Source: Zoogloea sp. (GTDB lineage Bacteria; Pseudomonadota; Gammaproteobacteria; Burkholderiales; Rhodocyclaceae). From it: a stretch of DNA of 64,000 bases. The notes beneath the pieces are model-generated. The model ran no database searches and had not been told where the DNA came from. It saw only the letters and a list, made by a program, of their open reading frames with translations. Positions 38,352 to 47,920 of the stretch are shown here, piece by piece. Position 1 is the first letter of the stretch. Each line of letters begins with the position of its first letter. The stretch covers positions 46,848 through 110,847 of the forward strand of contig JADJBR010000003.1 in assembly GCA_016703645.1 (NCBI GenBank), written 5' to 3'. The translations under genes were made by a program, and so were the position numbers.

Positions 38352-39140
38352 TCAGCCAAACAGGCTGGCCAGCCCTGCCCCCGGATCGTCGGCCCGCATG
38401 AAGGCCTCGCCGACCAGGAAGGCATTGACCTGATTGGCGCGCATCAGGGCCACATCGGCCGGCGCCAGGATGCCGGACTCGGTGACGACGATACGATCGG
38501 CCGGGATGCGCGGCAGCAGATCCAGGGTGGTCTGCAGGCTGACCTCAAAGGTGCGCAGGTTGCGGTTGTTGATGCCAAGCAGCGGCGTGCGCAACTGCAG
38601 GGCCAGATCCAGCTCGGCGCCGTTGTGCACTTCCACCAGCACCCCCAGACCGAGGCTTTCGGCAATGGCTTCCATCTCCTGCATCTCGGCCAGGCTGAGG
38701 GCCGCGGCGATCAGCAGGATGGCATCGGCGCCCATGGCACGGGCTTCGAACACCTGGTAGTTGTCCACCAGGAAATCCTTGCGCAGGGCCGGCAGGCTGC
38801 AGGCGGCGCGGGCAGCCTGCAGGTACTCGGGGGCGCCCTGGAAGAACTGCCGGTCGGTGAGCACCGACAGGCAGGCTGCGCCGGCCTTCTCGTAGGAGGC
38901 GGCAATCTCGGCAGGCCGGAAGTCGGCGCGGATCACCCCCTTGGAGGGGCTGGCCTTCTTGATCTCGGAGATCACTGCAGCGTGGCCGGCGGCGATCTTG
39001 CTGCGGATGGCGCCGACGAAGTCACGGGCCGGCGCCTGGGCGGTCGCCTGCTCGCGCACCGCCGCATCGGAAACCACCGCCCGGGCGGCGGCCACCTCCT
39101 CGCGCTTCACGGCGAGAATCGTGTTGAGGATGTCGGACAT
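38352..39140 (-). CDS. trpC: Indole-3-glycerol phosphate synthase
   Basis: Tryptophan-pathway TIM-barrel enzyme, monofunctional, 262 residues. Characteristic segments: [56 protein letters not shown], and VTESGIL. The start at 39140 matches the family ([16 protein letters not shown]). It follows a toxin gene by 13 bases, which is unusual; trpD would normally be its neighbour. Confidence 0.97.
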   Translation of the reverse strand: MSDILNTILAVKREEVAAARAVVSDAAVREQATAQAPARDFVGAIRSKIAAGHAAVISEIKKASPSKGVIRADFRPAEIAASYEKAGAACLSVLTDRQFFQGAPEYLQAARAACSLPALRKDFLVDNYQVFEARAMGADAILLIAAALSLAEMQEMEAIAESLGLGVLVEVHNGAELDLALQLRTPLLGINNRNLRTFEVSLQTTLDLLPRIPADRIVVTESGILAPADVALMRANQVNAFLVGEAFMRADDPGAGLASLFG

Positions 39141-39153
39141 GGGATTTCCCGGA

Positions 39154-39567
39154 TCAGTGTTCAAACCAGTTCTCGATGACGAGTCCGGCGAAGGGTGTGA
39201 AGTCACGGACATTGCGCGTGACCAGGATCAATTTGTGGTGGCTGGCCGTTGCTGCAATCTGACCGTCCGCGAAGGCAGGCATCTGGCCTGTCCGGGCCAA
39301 CCGTGCGCGCTCGGTGGCATGCCAGGCAGCCGGGCCGGCATCATAGGGGAGCACCGGAAAAAGGCTTGCCACCTCATCGATGAAAGCCAGGATCTGCCGG
39401 CGTCGCCCCCCGTCTTCAAGACGCTCGGCACCGAACAGCAACTCATGCCAGCTGACTGCCGAGATGGCGCACTCCGCGGCATTCCGCTCGAGCGCCTCCA
39501 GCACGCCCCGATGGGGAGCCGGCCGGGCCGCCTCGGAGACAATGTTGGTGTCCAGCAGATAACGCAT
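39154..39567 (-). CDS. vapC: VapC-type PIN-domain toxin
   Basis: PIN-domain ribonuclease of a type II toxin-antitoxin pair, 137 residues. It starts [16 protein letters not shown] with the first acidic residue, has the conserved Glu in [12 protein letters not shown], and the third acidic patch [15 protein letters not shown] followed by LVTRNVRDF. Its start overlaps the antitoxin stop (ATGA). Located between trpD and trpC. Confidence 0.93.
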   Translation of the reverse strand: MRYLLDTNIVSEAARPAPHRGVLEALERNAAECAISAVSWHELLFGAERLEDGGRRRQILAFIDEVASLFPVLPYDAGPAAWHATERARLARTGQMPAFADGQIAATASHHKLILVTRNVRDFTPFAGLVIENWFEH

Positions 39568-39848
39568 CAGAAGTCAGCGGCAGAGCGCCCCGGCGCAGCA
39601 TCCCGCAAAGCATCGAACTCGTCACCATGCAAGACGCTCTCACCGCAACGGAGCCGCCACGCATCAAGGGCACTGCCGAAACTCCGGGATTCAACGGGAG
39701 CTTTCAGGCGCTGGTACTCCGCCACCGAAATCAACACTGCCACCGGCCGGCCACGTCGGGTGAGCTGAATGGGCTCTCCCTCCTCGACACGATGGACCAG
39801 GCCCGTCAGGGCATCCCGCGCCTCGGCAATCGAGTAAGTGCTGTCCAT
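39567..39848 (-). CDS. Phd/YefM-type antitoxin
   Basis: Antitoxin of 93 residues with N-terminal DNA-binding fold: MDSTYSIAEARDALTGLVHR then IQLTRRGRPVAVLISVAEYQRL, the signature of the prevent-host-death family. The C-terminal half is the toxin-neutralising tail. It is the first gene of the pair and has an upstream palindrome (39872-39889) for autoregulation. Confidence 0.92.
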   Translation of the reverse strand: MDSTYSIAEARDALTGLVHRVEEGEPIQLTRRGRPVAVLISVAEYQRLKAPVESRSFGSALDAWRLRCGESVLHGDEFDALRDAAPGRSAADF

Positions 39849-39871
39849 GTCCGCCTCCGCTCACGATGAGA

Positions 39872-39889
39872 TGGCTATCTGAATAGCCA
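39872..39889 (-). promoter_or_regulatory. Operator palindrome of the trp-embedded TA pair
   Basis: TGGCTAT (39872-39878) - CTGA - ATAGCCA (39883-39889) is a perfect 7-bp inverted repeat, ending 24 bases upstream of the antitoxin start. It is well placed as operator for an autorepressing Phd-type antitoxin and implies a promoter here. Confidence 0.7.
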
Positions 39890-39916
39890 CTTTAGTTTCC
39901 CATGGTACTGCAGGCC

Positions 39917-39936
39917 GGCCCCCCTGGTGGGGGGCC
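39917..39936. terminator. Strong hairpin after trpD
   Basis: A perfect 8-bp GC-only stem (39917-39924 with 39929-39936) with a TGGT loop lies 9 bases past the trpD stop. There is no U-run, so termination efficiency is uncertain, but it separates trpD from the toxin-antitoxin pair. Confidence 0.5.
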
Positions 39937-39944
39937 TCGTCATC

Positions 39945-40973
39945 TCAAACAAACTTGCGGGTCGCCGCCACAAAGGCCTCGAGCTTGGCACGGGCTGCGC
40001 CGGAGGCGATGACCTCGCGGGCCTTGACGATGCCCTCGCCAATGGAGCCCACCACGTTGGCGGTGTACAGCGCCGTGCCGGCGTTGAGGGCCACGATCTC
40101 GCGGGCGGCGCCCGGTGTGTTGTCGAGCACCCCCAGCAGCATGGCCTTCGACGCATCCGCGTCGGCCACCTTGAGGTTGCGGCTGGACATCATGGTCAGG
40201 CCGAAGTCTTCCGGGTGGATCTCGTATTCACGGATCTCCCCGTCCTTCAGCTCGCCCACCAGGGTGGAAGCCCCCAGGGACACTTCATCCATGCTGTCGC
40301 GGCCATACACCACCAGCACGTGCTCGGCGCCGAGGCGCTGCATGACACGCACGCAGATGCCCACAAGGTCGGGGTGGAACACGCCGAGCAGGGTGTTCGG
40401 CGCACCGGCCGGGTTGGTCAACGGGCCAAGGATGTTGAACAGGGTGCGCACCCCCATCTCCCGGCGCACCGGCGCCACGTTCTTCATGGCGCTGTGGTGG
40501 TTGGGGGCGAACATGAAGCCGATGCCGGTTTCCTCAATGCACTCGGCCACCTGCTGGGCGTTAAGGTTGAGGTTCACCCCCAGGGACTCCAGCACGTCGG
40601 CGCTGCCCGACTTGCTGGAGACGCTGCGCCCGCCATGCTTGGCCACCTTGGCACCGGCCGCCGCCGCCACGAAGATGGTGGCGGTGGAGATGTTGAAGGT
40701 GTGGGAGCCATCGCCGCCGGTGCCCACCACGTCGAGGAAGTTGCTGTCGCGGGGCACCACCACCTTGGCGGACAGCTCGCGCATCACGGTGGCCGCGGCG
40801 GTAATCTCGCCGATGGTCTCCTTCTTGACGCGCAGGCCGGTGAGGATGGCGGCGGTCATCACCGGGGAGACTTCGCCGGCCATGATCTGGCGCATCAGGG
40901 AGAGCATCTCGTCGTAGAAGATCTCCCGGTGGTCGATGGTGCGTTGCAGGGCTTCCTGGGCGCTAAAGGTCAT
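39945..40973 (-). CDS. trpD: Anthranilate phosphoribosyltransferase
   Basis: Second step of tryptophan synthesis; 342 residues. It shows [20 protein letters not shown], the PRPP-binding loop, [22 protein letters not shown], and [19 protein letters not shown]. It follows trpG by 12 bases on the same strand. Confidence 0.97.
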   Translation of the reverse strand: MTFSAQEALQRTIDHREIFYDEMLSLMRQIMAGEVSPVMTAAILTGLRVKKETIGEITAAATVMRELSAKVVVPRDSNFLDVVGTGGDGSHTFNISTATIFVAAAAGAKVAKHGGRSVSSKSGSADVLESLGVNLNLNAQQVAECIEETGIGFMFAPNHHSAMKNVAPVRREMGVRTLFNILGPLTNPAGAPNTLLGVFHPDLVGICVRVMQRLGAEHVLVVYGRDSMDEVSLGASTLVGELKDGEIREYEIHPEDFGLTMMSSRNLKVADADASKAMLLGVLDNTPGAAREIVALNAGTALYTANVVGSIGEGIVKAREVIASGAARAKLEAFVAATRKFV

Positions 40974-40985
40974 GGCGGGCTCCGG

Positions 40986-41558
40986 TCAGGCTTTGGATTG
41001 TTCGAGGAAGTTGCGCAGCAGATCGTGGCCACGCTCGGTGAGGATGGATTCGGGGTGAAACTGCACGCCCTCGACCTGCAGGGTCTTGTGGCGCACGCCC
41101 ATGATCTCCCCGTCATCAGTCCACGCGGTGACCTCCAGGCAGTCGGGCAGGCTCTCGCGCTCGATGGCCAGGGAATGGTAACGGGTGCAGGTGAGGGGGT
41201 TGGGCAGACCCTTGAACACGCCCTGGTCCAGGTGATGCACCGGCGAGACCTTGCCGTGCATCAGCTTCTTGGCGTGGATGATCTTGCCGCCGAAGGCGGC
41301 GCCGATGCTCTGGTGGCCCAGGCACACGCCGAGGAGCGGGATCTTGCCGGCGAATTCCTTGATGGCCGCCACCGAGATGCCGGCTTCGGCGGGTGAACAC
41401 GGCCCCGGCGAGACAACGATCTGCTCGGGCTTCATCAGGGCGATCTGCTCGACGGTGATCTCGTCGTTGCGGAATACCTTCACGTCGGCACCGAGCTCGC
41501 CGAAGTATTGGACGAGGTTGTAGGTAAAGCTGTCGTAGTTGTCGATCATCAGCAACAT
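40986..41558 (-). CDS. trpG: Anthranilate synthase component II (glutaminase)
   Basis: Glutamine amidotransferase that supplies ammonia to TrpE; 190 residues. It starts [20 protein letters not shown], contains [11 protein letters not shown], the nucleophile site [18 protein letters not shown], and the [11 protein letters not shown] catalytic His-Glu. It may also serve folate synthesis as PabA in such organisms. The start is chosen at the family N-terminus with AGGAAAGGA upstream. Confidence 0.96.
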   Translation of the reverse strand: MLLMIDNYDSFTYNLVQYFGELGADVKVFRNDEITVEQIALMKPEQIVVSPGPCSPAEAGISVAAIKEFAGKIPLLGVCLGHQSIGAAFGGKIIHAKKLMHGKVSPVHHLDQGVFKGLPNPLTCTRYHSLAIERESLPDCLEVTAWTDDGEIMGVRHKTLQVEGVQFHPESILTERGHDLLRNFLEQSKA

Positions 41559-41771
41559 GGCTGCAAATCCTTTCCTGAGGTGCGTCCGGCCATCGCAATC
41601 GTCATGGGGATGGCCGGCGCAGTGCTGCATTTTCTCGCAGATTCGGCCGGGTGCACCCGCCAGGGCGCGCCATCCGGCCGGCTATTTTTGCTATGTGACC
41701 GCGGTTACCGACAGGGGCTGGCCGGACATGGGATAGTCAAGGCGCCTTCCACAACATAACGAGAACCCACC

Positions 41772-42326
41772 ATGAAGATCGCCCGCATCCTGATCACCGC
41801 CGCCCTTGCCACCACCGCTGCCGCCCCGGCCCTGGCCGGCGAATGGAAGTTCCTGCCCATTCTCGACAAGGGCTACAGCCCGGCCTTCGTCGCCTCCGTG
41901 ACCGGTGGCCTGATGGACCCGAAGCACGTGGACAGCGGCACCGCCTGGGGCCTCGAGCTGGCCATGAACTGCGGCCTGCTGCAGACGCCCACCGGCGTGG
42001 TGCGCACCAAACTTTCCTACAACCGCTTCGACAATGACGGGCTGAAGCTGCAGACCGTGGAACTGAACCCCCGCTGGACCACCCCGATCGCCCAGAACCT
42101 CACCCTGGGCGTCGGCCCCGGTATCGGCTGGGTCAAGTCGGACGCCGGCGGCCGCACCACCGACATGTTTGCCTGGCAGGTGGGTGCCGACCTGGACTAC
42201 CGCATGAACAACCTGAACCTGGGCCTCGGCGCCCGCTGGCAGGACACCACCGACAAGAACATCGGCGGCGGCCACCATGGTGCCGACAACTGGCTGGTAC
42301 AAGCCAAGGTCGGTGTCGCCTTCTGA
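41772..42326 (+). CDS. Putative outer-membrane beta-barrel protein
   Basis: Hypothetical 184-residue protein with a clear signal peptide (MKIARILITAALATTAAAPALA). The mature part has alternating amphipathic strands with Gly/Trp/Tyr turns and ends in VGVAF, a C-terminal Phe typical of outer-membrane barrels. No enzyme motif is seen. It is divergent from trpG and convergent with trpE, separating two genes that are usually adjacent. A promoter should be in 41559-41771 but none is obvious. Confidence 0.65.
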   Translation: MKIARILITAALATTAAAPALAGEWKFLPILDKGYSPAFVASVTGGLMDPKHVDSGTAWGLELAMNCGLLQTPTGVVRTKLSYNRFDNDGLKLQTVELNPRWTTPIAQNLTLGVGPGIGWVKSDAGGRTTDMFAWQVGADLDYRMNNLNLGLGARWQDTTDKNIGGGHHGADNWLVQAKVGVAF

Positions 42327-42353
42327 CCCTGCCATCACCGGTCGTTGAAAAGC

Positions 42354-42377
42354 AGGCCGCCTCCGGGCGGCCTTTTT
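42354..42377. terminator. Intrinsic terminator between the barrel gene and trpE
   Basis: An 8-bp stem (42354-42361 with 42366-42373), TCCG loop, followed by TTTTT. It terminates the plus-strand barrel gene and stands just beyond the trpE stop on the other strand. Confidence 0.85.
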
Positions 42378-42385
42378 CATGTCCA

Positions 42386-43858
42386 TCACAGGCGGGTGTC
42401 GAGCCCGGCTTCGGCGATCTCGGCGGCACGCAACATGGCGCGGGCCTTGCTCCGGGTTTCCTGCCATTCGGCTTCCGGATTGGAGTCGGCGACGATGCCG
42501 GCGCCGGCCTGCACGTGGATCTGCCCGTCCTTGAGCACCGCAGTGCGGATGGCGATGGCCAGGTCCATGTCACCGTGGAAGCCCAGATAGCCCACCGAGC
42601 CGGCATAGATACCGCGCTTGGTGGGTTCCAGCTCGTCGATGATCTCCATGGCCCGCAGCTTGGGGGCGCCGGACACGGTGCCCGCCGGGAAAGTGGCGCG
42701 CAGCACGGCCAGGGCATTGAGCCCGTCCTTGAGCTTGCCTTCCACGTTGGAGACGATGTGCATCACGTGGGAATAGCGCTCGACGGTGAAGCGCTCGGTG
42801 ACCTTGACCGTGCCGGTGCGGGCCACGCGGCCGCAGTCGTTGCGGCCCAGGTCGAGGAGCTGGGTGTGCTCGGCGAGCTCCTTCTGATCGGCCAGCAGTT
42901 CGGCCTCCAGGGCCAGATCCTCGTCGTGGGTGGCGCCGCGCTTGCGGGTGCCGGCAATGGGGCGCACGGTCACGTCGCCATCTTCAAGGCGCACCAGGAT
43001 CTCGGGGGACGCGCCCACCACCTGGAACTCCTCGAAGTTGAAATAGAACATGTAGGGCGAGGGGTTGAGGCTGCGGATCGCCCGGTAGAGGGCCAGGGGG
43101 CTGGCGCCAAAGGGCTTGCTCATGCGCTGGCTCAGCACCACCTGCATGATGTCGCCCTCGACGATGTAGTCCTTGGCCTTTTGAACCGCGGCCTTGAAGG
43201 CCTCCTCGCCGAAACTGGACACCGCCTCGGCCGACGCGCAAACCTGCTCGGACGGCACGCTCACCGGCTCGCGCAGCTTGCCCAGCAGCACCTTCAGGCG
43301 GCGCACCGCACGCACGTAGGCATTGGGCACCTCGGGCTCGGCATAGACCACCAGGGTCAGCTTGCCGGAGAGGTTGTCCACGATGGCGATCTCTTCGGAC
43401 AGCAGCAGCAGGATGTCGGGCGTGCCCAGCGCGTCGGGCTTCTCTGTCTTGGCCAGCCGCGGCTCGATGTAGCGCACGGTGTCGTAGCCGAAGCAGCCCA
43501 CCAGACCGCCGGCAAAGCGCGGCAGGTGATCGCGGGGCGGCACCTTGATGCGGTCCATGAACTCGGCGACGAAGTTGAGGGGATCGCCATAGTCACGACG
43601 CTCCACCAGCCGGTCGTTGGTCAGCAGCAGCACCGAACGGCCATGCACCTCGATGCGGGTCGAGGCGGCCAGGCCGATGATGGAATAGCGGCCGAAACGC
43701 TCGCCCCCCTGCACGGATTCGAGCAGGTAGGTGTTGGGCGCGTTGGCCAGCTTCAGGTAGACGGAGAGCGGGGTGTCGAGATCCGCAAAGGTTTCGAGGG
43801 TAACCGGGATGCGGTTATAGCCCTGGGCGGCCAGGGCGTTGAATTCGGCTTCGGTCAT
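42386..43858 (-). CDS. trpE: Anthranilate synthase component I
   Basis: Chorismate-utilising first enzyme of tryptophan synthesis, 490 residues. Its N-terminal half has the feedback site [19 protein letters not shown] (LLES motif), and the C-terminal chorismate domain includes [37 protein letters not shown], and [20 protein letters not shown]. It is on the minus strand with gph upstream. Confidence 0.97.
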   Translation of the reverse strand: MTEAEFNALAAQGYNRIPVTLETFADLDTPLSVYLKLANAPNTYLLESVQGGERFGRYSIIGLAASTRIEVHGRSVLLLTNDRLVERRDYGDPLNFVAEFMDRIKVPPRDHLPRFAGGLVGCFGYDTVRYIEPRLAKTEKPDALGTPDILLLLSEEIAIVDNLSGKLTLVVYAEPEVPNAYVRAVRRLKVLLGKLREPVSVPSEQVCASAEAVSSFGEEAFKAAVQKAKDYIVEGDIMQVVLSQRMSKPFGASPLALYRAIRSLNPSPYMFYFNFEEFQVVGASPEILVRLEDGDVTVRPIAGTRKRGATHDEDLALEAELLADQKELAEHTQLLDLGRNDCGRVARTGTVKVTERFTVERYSHVMHIVSNVEGKLKDGLNALAVLRATFPAGTVSGAPKLRAMEIIDELEPTKRGIYAGSVGYLGFHGDMDLAIAIRTAVLKDGQIHVQAGAGIVADSNPEAEWQETRSKARAMLRAAEIAEAGLDTRL

Positions 43859-44127
43859 GGAGACTCCGGAAGTGCATGATGCTTTTTTCGCGAGGGTATC
43901 ACGGGGCAGGCCCGTGGCTGATCAGAGCCCCCACAGCTGGGCTTCACCCAGCTTGCCCCCAAGGGGGAAAGGAAACTTGGGACGGCCCGGCGTTTCCTTC
44001 AGGGCTGGCTCAGGCGAGCAGCCATGACCGGCCGCCGCATCCGCCACAGCAGGGGATACGAACGGCAGGGAACTCCTCGACGAAGAACATGCGCTTCTGG
44101 GTCACGATGGATGGGTGTCCGTGAAGG
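43859..44127 (-). promoter_or_regulatory. trpE upstream region with clustered palindromes
   Basis: This 269-bp gap between gph and trpE contains adjoining inverted repeats: AGCTGGG/CCCAGCT (43935-43941, 43947-43953), CCCCC-AA-GGGGG (43956-43967) and GGAAAC/GTTTCC (43971-43976, 43992-43997). On the coding strand they lie about 80-140 bases before trpE. A leader or dispersed repeat are both possible. No Trp-rich leader peptide or U-run attenuator was found, and no convincing gene. Confidence 0.35.
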
Positions 44128-44793
44128 TCAAACGACAATGCGCGGCAGCGCATCGACGAGGCTGGATAGTAGCCCGTCGCATTCGATGCTGTCCACCGAC
44201 ATGCCTTCGCTGTAGCCATAGGTGACCAACAGCACCGGCATACCCGCCGCGCGGGCCGCTTCGGCGTCATTGGCGGAATCACCGATCATCCAGGCAGCCG
44301 CGGCCGGCACCGCCAATTGGGCGCAGGCATGGAGCAGGGGCGCCGGATGGGGTTTCTTGTCCGGGAGGGTGTCGCCGCTGACCGTCACCTGAAAGAAGCG
44401 GGCGATGCCGGTGTGCTCAAGCAGGGGGCCGGTGAAGGCCGCAGGCTTGTTGGTCACGCAGGCCATGGGCACCCCCGCCGCGGCCAAGGCCTCCAGCGCC
44501 TCCACCACACCGGGATAGATCACCGTGCGCTCGCCATTCACCGCCGCGTAGTGGCGGCGGAAGACCTCCACCGCCGCATCCACCTCGGCGTCCTGCGCCG
44601 AACCGGACTCGACCAGACAACGCCGTACCAGATTGACCATGCCCTTGCCGACGAAAGTCCGGATCGCCTCCAGGGAATGGGGCGGACGTCCAAGCTCGGC
44701 CATCATCCGCCGGCAGGCTTCGGACAGATCGGGGATGGAATCGAGCAGGGTGCCGTCCAGGTCAAACAGAACAGCGGTGCGGGTCGGGGACAT
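44128..44793 (-). CDS. gph: Phosphoglycolate phosphatase
   Basis: HAD-superfamily phosphatase that removes phosphoglycolate; 221 residues. HAD motifs: AVLFDLDGTLLDSIPDL, CVTNKPAAFTG (motif II Thr and substrate region), and the KPHPAP / MIGDSANDAEAARAAGM motifs III-IV. The start at 44793 matches the family N-terminus. It normally sits between rpe and trpE, as in other betaproteobacteria; here an MFS/regulator pair intervenes. Confidence 0.92.
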   Translation of the reverse strand: MSPTRTAVLFDLDGTLLDSIPDLSEACRRMMAELGRPPHSLEAIRTFVGKGMVNLVRRCLVESGSAQDAEVDAAVEVFRRHYAAVNGERTVIYPGVVEALEALAAAGVPMACVTNKPAAFTGPLLEHTGIARFFQVTVSGDTLPDKKPHPAPLLHACAQLAVPAAAAWMIGDSANDAEAARAAGMPVLLVTYGYSEGMSVDSIECDGLLSSLVDALPRIVV

Positions 44794-44842
44794 CGGCGGG
44801 CTCACGGCAGGAAGAAGGCGGCGGGCTGCAGCATAAGGGAGA

Positions 44843-46015
44843 TCATGCCGCCGACGCCAGCCCGGCCCGCCGCTGCAGGGCACGCCCCAGCACCAGCGCC
44901 ATCACCAACAGGGGGATGGCCGCCCAGGCATTGACCGCACTCCAACCCAGCCGGTCCACCAACGGTGCAGCACCGAGCGTCGCCAGGGTCACCCCCAGGA
45001 AGACCAGACTGTCATTGACCGCCTGGACCCTGCCCTTCTCCTCGGCCCGCCAGTGCTCCGCAAGCAGGGTTGTAGCGCCCACGTACAGCAGGTTCCACCC
45101 CAGGCCGACCCCCACCAGGGACCACTGGAAGTGGGCGTAGCTGTCGCCCGCCAGCGCCAGGGCAATGGCAGCAAGGCTGATCAGGGCGCCGATGAGCATC
45201 ACCCGCAGGGCACCGATCCGGCCGACCAGGCTGCCGGTGAGGAAAGAGGGGGCAAACATGGCCACCAGATGCCACTGGATCACCGTGGCAGTGGCATCGA
45301 ATGGCTGCCCGGTGCACAACATGGCCAGGGGCGTGGCGGTCATCAACAGGTTCATGACGCCGTAGGCCACCACCGCCCCTGCCACGGCCAAGCCCACACC
45401 GGGGTCGGCCAGGATCTGCTTCACCGGCCGGGCCGGCTGCACCGCATGCACGCGCTGCGCAGCCGGCAGTCGCAGGCCCCAGCCGGCCAGGGCCGCCACA
45501 AAGGCCACCCCGGCCAACACCAGGAAGCTCGCGAGGAAAGGCGTGCCGAGCATGTCGCGGGTGCTGCGGGCCAGCCAAGGCCCCAGAAAAGCCGCCAGCA
45601 CACCGCCAGTGAGGGTCAGGGACACGGCCAGGCCCTTGCTCGCCGGCGCAACCGCTTCGATGGCAGCAAAACGATAGAACTGCCCAACCCCGCCCAGCAC
45701 GCCGATGCACAACCCGGCCACGACGAAAAGTCCGAACTGACCGAGGTGAATGGCCAGTGCCGCCATCAGCAGGCCGCAGGCCCCCACCAGGGCCGCGCCC
45801 ACGAACACCGGCCGCCGCCCCCGCCGGGCCATCAAACCCGCCGCCGGATGGAGCACCAGCAAGGTGGCCAGGTACTGGGCCGCGAGGGGCAGGTTGGCCA
45901 GCCCCGACGGCGCGGAAAGCCCGACGGCCACCAGTGCCGAACTCGACAGGACCAGACCGACCATGGTCATCATCAGGGCCTGGCTGAGGGCCAGGAGAAA
46001 CACGTTGGCGTTCAT
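44843..46015 (-). CDS. Major facilitator superfamily transporter
   Basis: Predicted 12-helix exporter/permease of 390 residues. It starts MNANVFLLALSQALMMTMVG, has the MFS loop GLMARRGRRPVFVGAAL (A-like motif) in the first half, and a second half beginning near LAVAGAVVAYGVMNLLM. The start at 46015 follows a CGGAG. Substrate unknown. It is divergent from a GlxA/FtrA-type regulator, which probably controls it. Confidence 0.85.
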   Translation of the reverse strand: MNANVFLLALSQALMMTMVGLVLSSSALVAVGLSAPSGLANLPLAAQYLATLLVLHPAAGLMARRGRRPVFVGAALVGACGLLMAALAIHLGQFGLFVVAGLCIGVLGGVGQFYRFAAIEAVAPASKGLAVSLTLTGGVLAAFLGPWLARSTRDMLGTPFLASFLVLAGVAFVAALAGWGLRLPAAQRVHAVQPARPVKQILADPGVGLAVAGAVVAYGVMNLLMTATPLAMLCTGQPFDATATVIQWHLVAMFAPSFLTGSLVGRIGALRVMLIGALISLAAIALALAGDSYAHFQWSLVGVGLGWNLLYVGATTLLAEHWRAEEKGRVQAVNDSLVFLGVTLATLGAAPLVDRLGWSAVNAWAAIPLLVMALVLGRALQRRAGLASAA

Positions 46016-46034
46016 GGATGTGCTCCGGAGTGCT

Positions 46035-46090
46035 TTGACGCCGCCATGGTCGCCGGCTACAGTGAGTGGCGTAAATGACATATAAGCCAC
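46035..46090 (+). promoter_or_regulatory. Promoter and candidate operator of the GlxA-type regulator
   Basis: TTGACG (46035-46040) and TACAGT (46058-46063), 17 bases apart, form a good sigma-70 promoter toward the plus-strand regulator. Just downstream, GTGGC (46066-46070) and GCCAC (46086-46090) form an inverted repeat across the predicted start site, a candidate operator shared with the divergent transporter. Confidence 0.55.
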
Positions 46091-46100
46091 CTTTTCTGCC

Positions 46101-47042
46101 ATGCCCCGTACCCTTGCCCTCCTCGTCTATCCCCAGTTCCAGATCCTTGATGCGGCGGGCCCTTTGTCGGCCTTCGAAACGGCCAACGGCTTTGCATCGG
46201 GCAGCTATGTCCTGGAGCTGATCTCCCGGGACGGTGGCCCGGTGACGAGCTCCTGCGGCGCGGCCCTGCAGACCCGCGCCTTTCAGGACAACGAGACCCC
46301 GGACACGCTGATGGTGGTTGGTGGCGACGGCGTGGATGCTGCGTCGGCCTGTCCGGCGACACGGGACTTCGTCCGTCAATGCAGCACCCGGGTGCGGCGG
46401 ACCACCAGCGTGTGCTCCGGGGCATGGCTGCTCGCCAGCGCCGGGCTGCTGGAAGGCCGTCAGGCCACCACCCACTGGAGCCGGACATCCCGTTTCCGCC
46501 GCGCCTTTCCGGATGTGCGGCTGGAAGCAGACCGGATTTACGTGCAGGACGGGCCCATATGGACCGCAGCGGGCATCTCGGCGGGCATCGACCTGGCCCT
46601 GGCCCTGATTGCCGACGACGTCGGCGAGACAGTGGCACGCCAGGTGGCCCGTCAGCTGGTGGTGTATTACCGCCGCCCGGGCGGGCAATCGCAGTTTTCG
46701 GAACTGGCCGAGATGCAAGCCGTGGGCACTCGTTTCACGCCCCTGCTGGACCACATCCGCCAGCACCTGGACGAGCGCCTGGACGTGGACGCGCTGGCGG
46801 CCCGGGTGTGCATGAGTCCCCGCCACTTTTCCCGCCGCTTCACGGAGGAAACAGGCCTTACGCCGGCCAGGGCGGTGGAAAAACTGCGGGTCGAAGCCGC
46901 CGCGGCGGCACTCGAGAGCGGACGGGAGGCGGTACAGAAGGTGGCCCGGGACTGCGGCTTCGGCGATCAGGAGCGGATGCGCCGGGCCTTCCTGCGCATC
47001 CTCGGCAGGCCCCCCTCGGCCCTGCGGCAAAAGCGGGCCTGA
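46101..47042 (+). CDS. GlxA-family transcriptional regulator (DJ-1/PfpI + AraC HTH)
   Basis: Regulator of 313 residues. The N-terminal ~190 residues are a class I amidotransferase-like (DJ-1/PfpI) sensor: TLALLVYPQFQILDAAGPLS and TSVCSGAWLLASAGLLEG. The C-terminal ~100 residues are an AraC-type double HTH: LAARVCMSPRHFSRRFTEE and KVARDCGFGDQERMRRAF. It most likely controls the divergent transporter gene 85 bases away. The effector is unknown. Confidence 0.9.
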   Translation: MPRTLALLVYPQFQILDAAGPLSAFETANGFASGSYVLELISRDGGPVTSSCGAALQTRAFQDNETPDTLMVVGGDGVDAASACPATRDFVRQCSTRVRRTTSVCSGAWLLASAGLLEGRQATTHWSRTSRFRRAFPDVRLEADRIYVQDGPIWTAAGISAGIDLALALIADDVGETVARQVARQLVVYYRRPGGQSQFSELAEMQAVGTRFTPLLDHIRQHLDERLDVDALAARVCMSPRHFSRRFTEETGLTPARAVEKLRVEAAAAALESGREAVQKVARDCGFGDQERMRRAFLRILGRPPSALRQKRA

Positions 47043-47074
47043 GCGCGAGGGGATCACGCCATTGGGCGGCCGGA

Positions 47075-47767
47075 TCAGACCCCGGCCAGGGCCGCGCGCA
47101 GGGCGGCGATCACGCTGTTGTAGCGCTGGGGGTCGCTGTCCTTGCCCGCGCCGAACACGGCCGAGCCGGCCACGAAGGTGTCAGCCCCGGCCCGGGCGAT
47201 CTCGGCGATGTTGTCCACCTTCACACCACCGTCGATCTCGAGGAGGATCCGGCGGCCAGTGCGGGCGGTGTAGGCGTCGATCTTTGCCCGCGCCTCGCGC
47301 AGCTTGTCGAGGGTGCCGGGGATGAAGGACTGGCCGCCGAAACCCGGGTTCACACTCATCAGCAGCACCACGTCGAGCTTGTCCATGACGTGATCCATCC
47401 AGTTGAGCGGCGTGGCCGGGTTGAACACCAGGCCGGCCTGGCAACCGCTGTCACGGATCAGGCCGAGCGTGCGGTCCACGTGTTCGGAGGCTTCCGGGTG
47501 AAAGGTGATGATGTTGGCACCAGCGCTGGCAAAGTCCGGCACGATGCGATCCACCGGCTTGACCATCAGGTGCACGTCGATGGGCGCCGTGGTGCACGGG
47601 CGGATGGCTTCACACACCAGCGGGCCGATGGTCAGGTTGGGCACGTAATGGTTGTCCATCACGTCGAAATGGACCCAGTCGGCGCCCGAGGCAATGACGT
47701 TGGTGACCTCTTCACCCAGGCGGGCGAAATTGGCGGACAGGATACTGGGGGCGATGCGGAAGCTCAT
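47075..47767 (-). CDS. rpe: Ribulose-phosphate 3-epimerase
   Basis: Pentose phosphate/Calvin cycle TIM-barrel epimerase, 230 residues. It starts [20 protein letters not shown], with active-site segments [41 protein letters not shown] and [11 protein letters not shown]. It lies upstream of the transporter and gph on the same strand and is divergent from apaG. Confidence 0.97.
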   Translation of the reverse strand: MSFRIAPSILSANFARLGEEVTNVIASGADWVHFDVMDNHYVPNLTIGPLVCEAIRPCTTAPIDVHLMVKPVDRIVPDFASAGANIITFHPEASEHVDRTLGLIRDSGCQAGLVFNPATPLNWMDHVMDKLDVVLLMSVNPGFGGQSFIPGTLDKLREARAKIDAYTARTGRRILLEIDGGVKVDNIAEIARAGADTFVAGSAVFGAGKDSDPQRYNSVIAALRAALAGV

Positions 47768-47920
47768 GGCAAGTCCTGGCGGGGAGAACGCGGAGGTGCC
47801 GGAGTTTACCCGCCCGGCCGGCACCACGCCAACGCAGCGCGCCGCCCGGTGCCCGCTATGGTTGCGGTGCGACGACAATTCGGCTTCAATTGAATCCCCA
47901 ACGCGCATCACCTCAAGACA

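Noticed and set aside
44010-44103. 26-codon cysteine-rich frame before trpE on the minus strand
   Set aside because: No ribosome-binding site, only one Trp codon, overlapping the region of repeats; cannot be supported as a leader peptide or gene.
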